NCBI GenBank assembly: GCA_003577165.1 | Contig: QEUM01000012.1 | Coordinates: 1-64,000, forward strand | Length of the DNA: 64,000 nt | Reading direction: 5' to 3' | Origin: Armatimonadota bacterium | GTDB taxonomy: Bacteria > Armatimonadota > Fimbriimonadia > Fimbriimonadales > ATM1 | Part shown: piece after piece, positions 47,862 to 56,923 of the stretch | Position numbering within the stretch: the first letter of the stretch is position 1 | How the letters are laid out: every line of letters starts with the position of its first letter | Made by a program: the position numbers and the translations under genes | Notes under the pieces: generated by a model | Databases searched by the model: none | What the model was told of the DNA's origin: nothing | Seen by the model: the letters and a program-made list of their open reading frames with translations, nothing else

Positions 47862-49124
47862 TTATCCGTCGTCCGTGCATTCCCCGATGAGCCTCGCTCC
47901 CCGTTTGTAAGTCAGGTAACCGTATGCCCATTGGATCATCACCAGGATTCGGTTATCGAATCCGATGAGATATGTGATGTGGATGCACGCCCACACGAGC
48001 CACGCGGCGACTCCGTTGAATCGAAGGCCCCAGATGTCTGCGACTGCCGCACCACGTCCGATAACCGCCAACGACCCTTTGTCTCTGTAGCGAAACGGCG
48101 GCAGCGACTTCCCGGCCATCCGGGCACGGATCGTCTTCGCGACGTATGCCCCCATCTGCATCCCGGTTTGCGCGACGCCCGGCGGCTGGGTGGGGGGGGC
48201 CGAGAGGTCGCCGATGACGAACACGTTCGGATGACCCGGCATTGTCAAGTCCTCGAGCACCTTGATTCTGCCAACCTTATCGGTCTCCGCCCCAAAAGCG
48301 TCGGCGAACTCGCGGCTGACCTCGGTCGCGCGAACTCCAGCCGCCCACAAAACGGTCTCCGCTCGGATCGTTTCGATTTCCTCTCCGCGCTTGAGAGTTA
48401 CGACACCGTCTGAGATGTCCGTGACAAACGTGCTCGTCTCGACCGTGACACCCAGCCGCTCCAGCCTTCTTTGCGCCTTCGACGAAAGAGGTTCCGCGTA
48501 AGTCGGCAGCACGCGCCCCGCGCCTTCCACCAAAAAGATGCGAGCCTCTTCGGGATCGAATCTCCGGAACTCTCCGCGCAGCGTCTTGTGAGCGAGTTCG
48601 CCGAGCGCTCCAGCCAACTCGACGCCAGTGGGTCCTGCGCCGACGACGACGAAGGTGAGCAGCGCTCTCCGAAGTTCCGGATCCGAAGTGACCTCTGCAC
48701 GTTCGAACGCGCGAAAGATTCTCCGCCGCATTTCGAGCGCGTCCTCGATGGTTTTGAGACCGGGCGCCCGCCCCTCCCACTCATCGTGGCCGAAATACGC
48801 GTGGCGCACTCCCGTCGCAAGAACGAGCACGTCGTAAGCGATCTCTTCGTCGCGTGTCTTCACCACGCTTCGCGCTGCGTCGATTCCGATCACATCCCCC
48901 ATGACCACCCGCGCGCGGCGGTTCTTTCTGAGAATTGCGCGCAGCGGATTCGCTATGTCTCCCGGCGACAGCCCTCCCGTAGCAACCTGATAAAGAAGCG
49001 GCTGGAAGAGATGAAAATTCCGCCTGTCTATGAGCGTAATATCCACGGGCACTCGCCCGAGCGCCTTCGCAGCATAAAGGCCGCCGAACCCGCCACCGAC
49101 GATTACTACCCTGTGCTGCCCCAC
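47862..49124 (-). CDS. ndh: Type II NADH:quinone oxidoreductase
   Basis: 420 aa from GTG 49122-49124. The FAD-binding motif is RVVIVGGGFGGLYAAKALGR and the NAD-binding motif FVVVGAGPTGVELAGALGEL. Further signatures: LIDRRNFHLFQPLLYQVATG, VLVLATGVRHAYFGHDEWEG, VFVIGDLSAPP. The C-terminus carries the membrane-binding part (VWACIHITYLIGFDNRILVM). It oxidises NADH and reduces quinone at the inner face of the membrane without pumping protons. Confidence 0.9.
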   Translation of the reverse strand: MGQHRVVIVGGGFGGLYAAKALGRVPVDITLIDRRNFHLFQPLLYQVATGGLSPGDIANPLRAILRKNRRARVVMGDVIGIDAARSVVKTRDEEIAYDVLVLATGVRHAYFGHDEWEGRAPGLKTIEDALEMRRRIFRAFERAEVTSDPELRRALLTFVVVGAGPTGVELAGALGELAHKTLRGEFRRFDPEEARIFLVEGAGRVLPTYAEPLSSKAQRRLERLGVTVETSTFVTDISDGVVTLKRGEEIETIRAETVLWAAGVRATEVSREFADAFGAETDKVGRIKVLEDLTMPGHPNVFVIGDLSAPPTQPPGVAQTGMQMGAYVAKTIRARMAGKSLPPFRYRDKGSLAVIGRGAAVADIWGLRFNGVAAWLVWACIHITYLIGFDNRILVMIQWAYGYLTYKRGARLIGECTDDG

Positions 49125-49183
49125 CGCCGTCCGCTCGAGGTCGTTCGTTCTCTATCTCAGGAGATGCGCGCTGCGACCGAGAA

Positions 49184-49966
49184 CTACTCTCCCGGCGTCG
49201 CGGACGTTCCCGGCCGGCCTGTCCCGGACACGTCGTCGTCGAGCGCGTCCTTCGCGCGCCGTAGAATCTTGTAGTGGTGAACCTCGAGCACGAACTCCTT
49301 GCCCTCGAGCATCGTTTTGATCGAGCCCGCGGATGACTCCTGTTCGGGCTTCCACTCTTTGGTGCGATGAAGTTTGCCTGTGACTTCGATTTCCATCGAG
49401 TCCGCGATCATGTGGAACCGATTCACCAGGAACTGCATGGCGTCGCGCAATTCCTTGCGCGTCGGGCGAACTAACAGCGGTTCCGTCCCGGAAATCAGCT
49501 GCTCATAGTTCGCGCCGAACAGGTTTTCGTCAAACTCGCACCAGACCCTCGTCTGATCGGTCGCCTCGTGCGCCCTCGCGAGTTCCCGCCACTCTTGCGC
49601 AACCTGCTGGAGTCGGTTGAAGACTCCGATCTCCGCCGAACCTGCCCTCTCGTCGTCTCGGCCTTCGAGCGAGGCAAGCGCCTTCTCCGCCTCGTCATGC
49701 GGCTCGAAGAACGCCTTCCAGTCGAATCCGGGCGGAGGGCACAGCAGGAAGTAGTACTTCGGCGGCTCCACGTCCACCTTCGAACTCACCCCCTCGCCGA
49801 GGATCCATCCCTTCACTGTGATCATCGAATTCACGTGCCCGCCGATGGCGTCGTATTCGACCGACTTCGCCTTGGCGACCTCGGGATCCACGACCGGCCC
49901 GGGCGGAGGCGGAGTGCAGGCTGCAGCGAGAAGGGCCGAAAGAGCGGCGAGATGTCGAGGCTTCAC
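49184..49966 (-). CDS. Lipoprotein of unknown function
   Basis: 260 aa from GTG 49964-49966, chosen because it leads into a lipobox leader (RHLAALSALLAAACTPPPPG). The mature protein has VNSMITVKGWILGEGVSSKV and an alpha-helical middle (EAEKALASLEGRDDERAGSA, VFNRLQQVAQEWRELARAHE). A C-terminal part with RTKEWKPEQESSAGSIKTML follows. No family recognised. It lies 59 bp upstream of NDH-2 on the same strand and is divergent from the aldolase gene. Confidence 0.65.
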   Translation of the reverse strand: MKPRHLAALSALLAAACTPPPPGPVVDPEVAKAKSVEYDAIGGHVNSMITVKGWILGEGVSSKVDVEPPKYYFLLCPPPGFDWKAFFEPHDEAEKALASLEGRDDERAGSAEIGVFNRLQQVAQEWRELARAHEATDQTRVWCEFDENLFGANYEQLISGTEPLLVRPTRKELRDAMQFLVNRFHMIADSMEIEVTGKLHRTKEWKPEQESSAGSIKTMLEGKEFVLEVHHYKILRRAKDALDDDVSGTGRPGTSATPGE

Positions 49967-50110
49967 GCCAATAGAATGACCTGACAGCCGCCGAATGTGC
50001 AACCCGTGAGACCGTCGGCCCCTCGAAGCGTCCGCCCACTCCCGGAAACCTCGCGCCCGAATGCCCCTCGCTGTCACAATGGAACCCTCGAACCAACCAA
50101 AGGTGACTCT

Positions 50111-51196
50111 ATGGCAAGCACCCTTTCCAAGCCGACGTCCGAACTGGCCCAACTCCTCGGCGATGATGCGGCGTATCTACTCGAACACAAGTGCGCGACC
50201 ATCGACAGGTCCCATCTCGCCGCCCCGGGACCCGACTTCGTAGACAGAGTCTTCACCCAGACCGATCGAAACTCGCAGACCCTGCGAAGCCTGCAAGCGA
50301 TCTTCGATCACGGCCGACTGGCGGGTACAGGCTACGTGAGCATCCTGCCCGTGGATCAGGGCATCGAGCACAGCGCCGGCGCCAGTTTTGCGAAGAACCC
50401 CGAGTACTTCGATCCGGAGAACATCGTGAGGCTTGCAATGGAGGGCGGATGTAACGCTGTGGCCTCCACGCTCGGTGTGCTCGGCGCGTGCAGCCGGAAA
50501 TACGCGCACCGTATTCCGTTCATCGTCAAGATCAACCACAACGAACTCCTCACCTATCCCAACAAGTTCGACCAGGTGATGTTCGCGTCGGTGGAGCAGG
50601 CGTGGAATCTCGGAGCGGTGGCGGTCGGTGCGACCATCTACTTCGGAAGCGAAGAGAGCGGCCGACAGATTGTGGAAGTGAGCCAGGCCTTCCAAGCGGC
50701 GCACGAGCTGGGCATGGCGACCGTCCTTTGGTGCTATCTACGGAACCCCGCATTCAAGAAAGACAAGGACTACCACGTTGCCGCAGACCTCACGGGTCAG
50801 GCGAACCACCTGGGCGTTACGATCGAAGCGGACATCATCAAGCAGAAACTCCCCGAGAACAACGGCGGATACACGGCGCTCAACATGGACGGAGGCTCCT
50901 ACGGGAAGGCCGACAAACGCATCTACACGGATCTAACATCCGATCACCCCATTGACCTCTGCCGGTATCAGGTCGCGAACTGCTACATGGGCAGGGCGGG
51001 ACTCATCAACTCTGGAGGCGCCTCCGGTGAGAACGACCTGGCGGACGCCGTTCGCACCGCCGTCATCAACAAGAGAGCCGGCGGCATCGGACTCATCAGT
51101 GGCCGGAAGGCCTTCCAACGACCGATGAAGGACGGCGTGGCAATCCTCAACGCCATCCAGGACGTCTATCTGAACCAGGACATCACGCTCGCGTGA
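50111..51196 (+). CDS. Class I fructose-bisphosphate aldolase (FbaB/DhnA type)
   Basis: 361 aa from ATG 50111; E. coli FbaB is about 350 aa. Sequence marks: [95 protein letters not shown], then [20 protein letters not shown]. The enzyme forms a Schiff base through a lysine and needs no metal. It interconverts fructose 1,6-bisphosphate and triose phosphates in glycolysis or gluconeogenesis. It is a single gene with a divergent lipoprotein gene upstream. Confidence 0.9.
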   Translation: MASTLSKPTSELAQLLGDDAAYLLEHKCATIDRSHLAAPGPDFVDRVFTQTDRNSQTLRSLQAIFDHGRLAGTGYVSILPVDQGIEHSAGASFAKNPEYFDPENIVRLAMEGGCNAVASTLGVLGACSRKYAHRIPFIVKINHNELLTYPNKFDQVMFASVEQAWNLGAVAVGATIYFGSEESGRQIVEVSQAFQAAHELGMATVLWCYLRNPAFKKDKDYHVAADLTGQANHLGVTIEADIIKQKLPENNGGYTALNMDGGSYGKADKRIYTDLTSDHPIDLCRYQVANCYMGRAGLINSGGASGENDLADAVRTAVINKRAGGIGLISGRKAFQRPMKDGVAILNAIQDVYLNQDITLA

Positions 51197-51266
51197 TCTG
51201 AGAAGCCTGGTGCGCCCACCAACCGATAATTCCAAGGGGGCACCGCCCCCCGAGGAAGATCGGCAC

Positions 51267-51740
51267 GTGAACACGATACGAAGGACCATGAGCCTCTTGA
51301 CTCTCGCGGCCCTGGCCGGGTCCATCCCGGCAGCCGAGCTGCTGTGGACGGCCAAGTCTTCTGCCGTAGCCTGCGCGGAGGCCTCCCTCGACGGCCTTTC
51401 GCTCGATCGTGTGGCGAGCGTGCTCCTCGCCGAGCCCGTCGTGCAATCGCAGCCGTCGTTTGTCGCCTCCTTCTTTAACGGGCGCTCAGGCGACAACGAA
51501 ACGAACCAAGAGTCGGGCCTCCTCGCATGGCGAGACAAGTTCGGCCCGATCTGGACTCCCGCTTCCTCGGATCGTGCGATGCTGGTTTCAGGCTGGGGTC
51601 CCGACGCCGGCCCTTGGACTCAAGACTCGCTCGGCGCTCCTTCATACGACGGCGCGGTGTGGTCATCCGGCGAAGCCATGGGAGCAAGGCCGATTGACTA
51701 TGGTGCATCTCCCTTGATCCAATCGGGCATCGGCAACTGA
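51267..51740 (+). CDS. Small exported protein
   Basis: 157 aa from GTG 51267 with GAGGAAG upstream and a leader RRTMSLLTLAALAGSIPAAE. The mature chain is Ser/Ala/Gly-rich (LLWTAKSSAVACAEASLDGL; NGRSGDNETNQESGLLAWRD; SSDRAMLVSGWGPDAGPWTQ) with no charged repeats. No family recognised. It lies 70 bp after the aldolase gene and ends just before the Sua5 gene. Confidence 0.5.
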   Translation: MNTIRRTMSLLTLAALAGSIPAAELLWTAKSSAVACAEASLDGLSLDRVASVLLAEPVVQSQPSFVASFFNGRSGDNETNQESGLLAWRDKFGPIWTPASSDRAMLVSGWGPDAGPWTQDSLGAPSYDGAVWSSGEAMGARPIDYGASPLIQSGIGN

Positions 51741-51752
51741 CCACCGGCCCCG

Positions 51753-52751
51753 GTGCCAAGATGTTCACGCGTGGAGACGCGTGTCGAAAAGGTCAACCTC
51801 GAAAGCCCAAACGCAACAGCGATTCGCCTCGCTGCAGGCCTGTTGCGCGATGGTGAAGTCGTAGCGTTTCCGACGGAAACAGTGTACGGTTTGGGGGCGA
51901 ATGGGCTCGATGATGCGGCCGTGCGCCTTGTGTACGAACTCAAGGGGCGCCCCGCCGACAACCCGGTCATCCTCCACGTCGCAGACGCAGCGTCCGCGAA
52001 GCGACTCGTAAGCGAGTGGCCCCAATGTGCAGAAGCCCTTGCAGAGAAGTACTGGCCCGGGCCTCTTACGTTCGTTCTCCGCAAGTCTTCGATAGTTCCG
52101 GAAGTTGTTACCGCGGGGGGGCCGACGGTTGCGGTTAGAGTTCCCGCCCATCCAGTTGCTCTTGCCCTGCTGCGCGAATTCGACGGCCCGATCGCTGCGC
52201 CCAGCGCGAATCGTTCAAGCAAAACGTCGCCGACGTTGGCGGATCACGTGCTGCGCGACTTCGATGGCAGGATTCCCCTCATCCTCGATGCGGGCCCGAC
52301 CGATGTGGGAATCGAATCAACGGTCGTAGACCTAACTGGCCCCGTCCCCGAAGTCCTGCGGCCGGGACGCATCACGCCGTCCCAAATTCGTCACGCCCTC
52401 GACGGAGATGTTCGCGTTCATCGCGGCGATGCGGAACGCCTCTCCTCACCAGGGATGCTCCCGCGCCACTATGCGCCGACTGCCCGGCTCATCCTCCTCG
52501 AACAGGATGCTCCCCTGCCACAAGAGGCCCCCCCCGGCAAGACCGCCTACCTGACTCTCGCGCAGCGGCGCGACGTCCGTGCCGACGTCTGCGTGTTCAT
52601 GCCGAACTCGCCCACTGAGTACGCCAAGAGGCTCTATGCGACGCTGCGAGACATGGACGATCAGAGTGTGGGAGTGATCCTGGTAGACATGCCGCCCGAC
52701 ACAGAAGAGTGGTCAGCCGTCCGGGACAGGCTCCGAAGAGCCGCTCACTGA
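51753..52751 (+). CDS. Threonylcarbamoyl-AMP synthase (Sua5/YwlC type)
   Basis: 332 aa from GTG 51753 (GTG 51771 is an alternative). The N-terminal YrdC domain: GEVVAFPTETVYGLGANGLD, KGRPADNPVILHVADAASAK, YWPGPLTFVLRK, and APSANRSSKTSPTLADHVLR. A linker with SSPGMLPRHYAPTARLILLE leads to the C-terminal Sua5 domain (about 230-332). It makes threonylcarbamoyl-AMP from threonine, bicarbonate and ATP for the t6A modification of tRNAs that read ANN codons. The long form is common outside the proteobacteria. Confidence 0.92.
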   Translation: MPRCSRVETRVEKVNLESPNATAIRLAAGLLRDGEVVAFPTETVYGLGANGLDDAAVRLVYELKGRPADNPVILHVADAASAKRLVSEWPQCAEALAEKYWPGPLTFVLRKSSIVPEVVTAGGPTVAVRVPAHPVALALLREFDGPIAAPSANRSSKTSPTLADHVLRDFDGRIPLILDAGPTDVGIESTVVDLTGPVPEVLRPGRITPSQIRHALDGDVRVHRGDAERLSSPGMLPRHYAPTARLILLEQDAPLPQEAPPGKTAYLTLAQRRDVRADVCVFMPNSPTEYAKRLYATLRDMDDQSVGVILVDMPPDTEEWSAVRDRLRRAAH

Positions 52752-52752
52752 C

Positions 52753-53025
52753 TCAGAGCGCTTTCAGAATCCAGGAGACGACCGCCTTCGCTCCGTTCTT
52801 CAGCGCCTCCCGAAACCTCGGGTCCGGAGTGAAGATCCTGTGCACTCGCGTCTGAACGCGCCCAGCGTCCGTGTCGAAGTCGCCGTCCCAACCGCACCGA
52901 AAGCACTCCGAAGCGGACGACACGTTCACCGTCGCGCAGAGCGGACACACCTTGAGCACGCGCTCCGGATGCGGTTTGCGTGCTCTCCGCTTGGGTTTGA
53001 AATCATCGGCGTCCTGGCCTGGCAC
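52753..53025 (-). CDS. Small zinc-ribbon protein
   Basis: 90 aa, very basic N-terminus (DDFKPKRRARKPHPERVLKV), then a zinc ribbon with CPLCATVNVSSASECFRCGW (two CxxC knuckles 13 residues apart). The acidic tail is DGDFDTDAGRVQTR. It may bind nucleic acid or serve as a zinc-binding accessory protein. It converges with the Sua5 gene with one base between stops. No close family identified. Confidence 0.65.
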   Translation of the reverse strand: MPGQDADDFKPKRRARKPHPERVLKVCPLCATVNVSSASECFRCGWDGDFDTDAGRVQTRVHRIFTPDPRFREALKNGAKAVVSWILKAL

Positions 53026-53086
53026 GTTTCTTATTTCGGCTCAGGGACCGATTCCGTTGAGAGCGAGGCGCGAAAACCAGGTGAAC

Positions 53087-54112
53087 CTAACTGCCTCGTT
53101 CTTTTCGGAGGAAAGACTCGACCGCGCGACCGACGATCGCAAGCGACTCCGCGCTGCACTTGTCCGGCGTGTCGTCGAGCGTGTGCCAGTAAGGATACTG
53201 GAAGTCGATGAGGTCCATCGTCGGCAATCCCGCCTCGTTGAGCGGCAAGTGATCGTCTAAGACCTGCCCCTGTGCTTGCCTCGGGAACTGCTTGGAATAC
53301 CCCAACAGCGCCGCGTTCCGATAGAACCGCTCGACGACGCTGCGTGCGTAATATTGACTGTAGGATTCAATCGGGATCTCAAGGTCCTTGTCGCCGACCA
53401 TGTCGAGCAATATCCCAAAACTGTAAGCCCCACGCTTCATGTTCTTCGCAAAGTGCGTTGCGCCGAGGAACATCTCGTTGATTTCGGGCCCCAGGTCTTC
53501 GCCATCCGTGAACAGAAACGTCACGTTGACCGGAGGCGGAGTCTGTTTGAATGCGCGCATCAGTTCGAGTAGAACGCTCACTCCGCTTGCGCCGTCGTTG
53601 GCTCCGACGATCGGCTTCTTCTGCTTCTCGACGTCCCACTCCATGTCCGCTGTCGGTCGCGTATCCCAGTGCGCGAGCAGGAGAACGGTCGTCTTCGCTC
53701 CGACGTCCATCGTCGCGACGACGTTCCACATCGTCACCTTCGACTTCGTTACGCTCCACTCGTGCGTGAACTCCTGAGTCTCGACCTTGTCTGTGTACTG
53801 CTTGGCCTGCGCGACGATCCAATCCCTTGTCTTCTTGTGAGCCTCCGATCCGGGGTATCGGGGGCCAAAATCGCATTGGGCCTTCAAAAGCGCGTAGGCC
53901 TTCGTCCCGTCGAAGTGAAGAGTCTCGGACCCAGTCTCGTGTCCCTGCGAAGGCGTTCCCGCGCCCTTTCCAGTGGATGCGCAAGCAACGGCGATGCCGC
54001 CGATCGCTACGGCCGCGCTAAGTAACGCGGCGGGTGCGGACCGCCGACTTTGCCCTTGAGGACAGACTCCAGCGACGCTCCCGTCTCGCGAACGATCTTC
54101 GACTTGTCCCAT
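53087..54112 (-). CDS. M28-family zinc peptidase or glutaminyl-peptide cyclotransferase-like lipoprotein
   Basis: 341 aa from ATG 54110-54112. The leader contains a lipobox (VAIGGIAVACAST). The M28 metal ligands are recognisable in order: H in LLAHWDTRPT, D in GANDGASGVSVLLELM, E in FTDGEDLG, D in LLDMVGDKDL, and H in YPYWHTLDDTPDKCSAESLA. The layout fits M28 aminopeptidases and the glutaminyl cyclase branch (FGPRYPGSEAHKKTRDWIVA is the cyclase-like N-region). It works outside the cytoplasm. The only in-frame start lies inside the gene before it, giving a 106-bp overlap. Confidence 0.85.
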   Translation of the reverse strand: MGQVEDRSRDGSVAGVCPQGQSRRSAPAALLSAAVAIGGIAVACASTGKGAGTPSQGHETGSETLHFDGTKAYALLKAQCDFGPRYPGSEAHKKTRDWIVAQAKQYTDKVETQEFTHEWSVTKSKVTMWNVVATMDVGAKTTVLLLAHWDTRPTADMEWDVEKQKKPIVGANDGASGVSVLLELMRAFKQTPPPVNVTFLFTDGEDLGPEINEMFLGATHFAKNMKRGAYSFGILLDMVGDKDLEIPIESYSQYYARSVVERFYRNAALLGYSKQFPRQAQGQVLDDHLPLNEAGLPTMDLIDFQYPYWHTLDDTPDKCSAESLAIVGRAVESFLRKERGS

Positions 54113-54579
54113 AACTTGAAAAACCCCAGTGCGCCGCGCGCGACCGACGCAGGCATCGCTACATCATAGCCCTTCGATTCCTGAAGGGTCTCGCCGTCCA
54201 CTCGTATCTCGACAACCCGCGAGCCCGCGGGCGCGGAGGGCGAAAACGTGACCGTGAGGCCGGCTGGGTGCAGGAACGAACTTCCGAGGTCGGGCAGATT
54301 GGAGAGCGAACGCTCCAGGGCTTCTCTCAGAGTCTGACCGGAAATCCGCACCACGACGATCTCCTCGGTCGAGTACAGAAGCATCGAGGCGAGATCGCCA
54401 GACTCCGACGTAGGCTTGAGCAGGCCCGCCGGCAGCAGCGCCACATGTGTGCCTGCCGCCTGGGCGATGAGGTCGGCGGCCGACTGCGCGCGCATGTCGT
54501 TCAAACCGGCTGGCTCGCGCACCTGCGCGAACGCCGTAGACAGCGCCGCAACCAAGACGAAGACCGGGAGGCGTCTCAT
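54007..54579 (-). CDS. Stand-alone 5'-nucleotidase C-terminal-domain-like exported protein
   Basis: 190 aa from ATG 54577-54579 with a leader RRLPVFVLVAALSTAFAQ. The body matches the substrate-specificity domain of UshA/CD73-type 5'-nucleotidases: VVVRISGQTLREALERSLSN, SSFLHPAGLTVTFSPSAPAG, SRVVEIRVDGETLQESKGYD. The metallophosphatase half is missing, so it is not an active nucleotidase alone. It may bind nucleotides or act as a partner. Its end overlaps the start of the M28 peptidase by 106 bp, pointing to tight co-expression. Confidence 0.65.
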   Translation of the reverse strand: MRRLPVFVLVAALSTAFAQVREPAGLNDMRAQSAADLIAQAAGTHVALLPAGLLKPTSESGDLASMLLYSTEEIVVVRISGQTLREALERSLSNLPDLGSSFLHPAGLTVTFSPSAPAGSRVVEIRVDGETLQESKGYDVAMPASVARGALGFFKLWDKSKIVRETGASLESVLKGKVGGPHPPRYLARP

Positions 54580-54684
54580 TCCCACGCAATTAGACAACGT
54601 CAGGGGCCGTTTGTTTCGGGCATTTCCGCCTGAACCGGCCTGGGGCTCTTCCACCCTACCTTTCGGCAGCTTCGGCCGCCCCGT

Positions 54685-56847
54685 TCAGGCCCTCCACTCT
54701 CGTTCCACCTCCTGGCCCGCCACGCGCAGGTTGGAAACCGTCAGCCACTCGAGGCCGCAGTCCAACCTCGGCCCCTCGAACCCAGGCGCCCCAGGGTCGA
54801 CCCCGCACGCATGGCGCAGGATCAGGTCCACCAGCCAGGAATGCATGTAGTCGTCCACGCCCCGATAAGCGCTCGGCGCCCCGGTCTCCGGGTTGTAATG
54901 CTCGAAGCAGTTGGGCCGAGTCGGGTCATCGGCAAAGCACATCATCCTCACCCAACGCATCAGAAGTTCGCCTGCCGACTTCCGCACATCCAAATTCGGA
55001 GAAGCCGCTAATGTCTCGACCATGTGACTGTTGACCATTGGCCAAACGCGCCCGTTCCACGGACAGTTCCTCTTCGTGCCGCGCCATATCGCCGACGGCG
55101 AATACGTCGGGTCGTTGCGCGGTGCCGTCGCAACGGGATAAGGCGTCCAGAACTCGCCTTCGTTCAACAAGTGCCGATGAACCGCTGCCTCGTTCTCCGT
55201 CGCAAACGGCTCGTACGCGAGGGGATAGAACCCTACGGCGTTTAAGTTGGGCGAAAGCGTTCCTGTCCTGGGATCTCGGTCGCGAAACGCGTCCACGCCA
55301 TCCCATAAAGACTTTTCGATGCTCGCGCGATACCGCTCCTCGCGCATTTCGTTCTTTGCGCGAATCTCACCGTCTTTCGCAAGTTCTGCGAGGGCCGCGC
55401 TCAATCGCCATGCATACGTCGTCGCGTCCACTCCCTGCATCCGAAGTTCAGCCCAATCGTCGTCCGCCTGCGCAACGAACGCATAACGCGACGAGTACTC
55501 CTGACCCGTCTCATTCTGATCATGCACGTTGATGAGGCCCTCAGAATCGGGATCACGCTCCCTGGCGAGAAAATCAGCGTAACGAGCGAGAGAGGAGCAC
55601 GCCTCTTCACCAAAAGACTCATCCGGATGAATCGAGCAAAGCAAGCGAATGGCGTCTCCCCAATTTCCGTGATAGAAGTCTCTCTTTGCCCGGATCGAGT
55701 ACGTGTGTCCGGGAAAAGAACCGTCCTCCAACTGCGCGTGCGCGAAACTCCGAAAAACGCCCTGCGCCATCTCCGGATTTCGCATCCATGCGGTCTCCCT
55801 CGCGTGGCACCATCCCGAATACGAAATCAGGTTTCGAAACGCGCCGATGCCCTCGAAGATGCAAGGATGCGGATAGGCGGACAATGCCCGATCCACGCTG
55901 CTGAGCCGAAGCCCGAACCAACGATTCCAATAGGCGTGAGTGAGGTAGGGATCGCTGCACTCGAAGTGAGGGACCTGCGCGAAGTACTCTTTCCACGCAG
56001 CAGCGCTTCGATCTTGCGCGCGCGAGGAGAGCGCATCGCGCAGACGATTCGTTGCGGACTCGCGATCCTCGCCTGCCGCAGCGCCGAACTGAACCGTCTT
56101 ACGGTCGCTCAGCCGGCAGTGAGAGAGCATGTGGAACTGATGCGCCCCGAGTTCGCTCGACATCGCCTCGAGACGGCCTTCGCGGAAAAGTTCGTACGCG
56201 GGCGACGCTTCGACCCACGGCGGTGTGTCCGCGAATTCAGATCGCACGGTCGCGACCCCGAGCGGCGCTTCGTCGCTTCCGATGGCGATGCAAAGCCCCC
56301 CCCGAAGCGAATTGATTGAGGGGCCTCCCGCCCGCGTCTCGATCGCATCCGTCGCGAGCCGCTCCTCGGACATTTCGGAAGGGAAGCGAACTTCGAAATC
56401 CCAAACGAACCCCTCAGCGCGCCCGTCGCGCGTCAATCGTTCACAGCCGGTGATGCGCGAGCACGGCGGTGGAACCTCGGCCGCAGATTGCGCCGACCAG
56501 AAAACCAAATCCACCGGCCCCACATCCGTGACCAGCTCAAACTCGGAAACCCAAGCCTGATCCTCCGTAACGCAGCGGATCTCGCGCATCACCATCTTCC
56601 CGGCGACGTGCATGATCGTCAGCCGATCAGGCCGCCAACCCTTGAGGTACGAGGAAAGCCGAACCGGCTTGCCCCCAACGTACACAAGCGCCGTAAACAG
56701 ACGGTCGATCCGGATGTCCGCGTAATAGCACTCGTCCCAGAACCCAGGCGCCAGGAGCCAGCGAGGGAATGGAGGCGCATACACGGCGCCTCGGCCGCCT
56801 CCGAGAAACCACTTGTCCTTCCGACCGAACAGCGAGAGGGGATCCAA
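54685..56847 (-). CDS. Six-hairpin (alpha/alpha)6 glycosidase, MGH1/GH63-like
   Basis: 720 aa, no leader. The N-terminal third is beta-rich (MDPLSLFGRKDKWFLGGGRG, DIRIDRLFTALVYVGGKPVR). From about 300 the chain is helical with GH63/MGH1-like marks: YPHPCIFEGIGAFRNLISYS, ARETAWMRNPEMAQGVFRSF, QLEDGSFPGHTYS, and WNGRVWPMVNSHMVETLAAS. It probably hydrolyses an alpha-linked glycan or mannosylglycerate-type compatible solute inside the cell. The catalytic acids are not assigned. It is divergent from the OPT-type transporter, with which it could form a peptide/sugar uptake pair. Confidence 0.75.
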   Translation of the reverse strand: MDPLSLFGRKDKWFLGGGRGAVYAPPFPRWLLAPGFWDECYYADIRIDRLFTALVYVGGKPVRLSSYLKGWRPDRLTIMHVAGKMVMREIRCVTEDQAWVSEFELVTDVGPVDLVFWSAQSAAEVPPPCSRITGCERLTRDGRAEGFVWDFEVRFPSEMSEERLATDAIETRAGGPSINSLRGGLCIAIGSDEAPLGVATVRSEFADTPPWVEASPAYELFREGRLEAMSSELGAHQFHMLSHCRLSDRKTVQFGAAAGEDRESATNRLRDALSSRAQDRSAAAWKEYFAQVPHFECSDPYLTHAYWNRWFGLRLSSVDRALSAYPHPCIFEGIGAFRNLISYSGWCHARETAWMRNPEMAQGVFRSFAHAQLEDGSFPGHTYSIRAKRDFYHGNWGDAIRLLCSIHPDESFGEEACSSLARYADFLARERDPDSEGLINVHDQNETGQEYSSRYAFVAQADDDWAELRMQGVDATTYAWRLSAALAELAKDGEIRAKNEMREERYRASIEKSLWDGVDAFRDRDPRTGTLSPNLNAVGFYPLAYEPFATENEAAVHRHLLNEGEFWTPYPVATAPRNDPTYSPSAIWRGTKRNCPWNGRVWPMVNSHMVETLAASPNLDVRKSAGELLMRWVRMMCFADDPTRPNCFEHYNPETGAPSAYRGVDDYMHSWLVDLILRHACGVDPGAPGFEGPRLDCGLEWLTVSNLRVAGQEVEREWRA

Positions 56848-56923
56848 GCGGGCCGAGATTACCCATCGGGGAACCGCCCGCCGGCAGGAGTCTCAGCCCG
56901 CAAGCCCGAAGCAGGATACGCGG

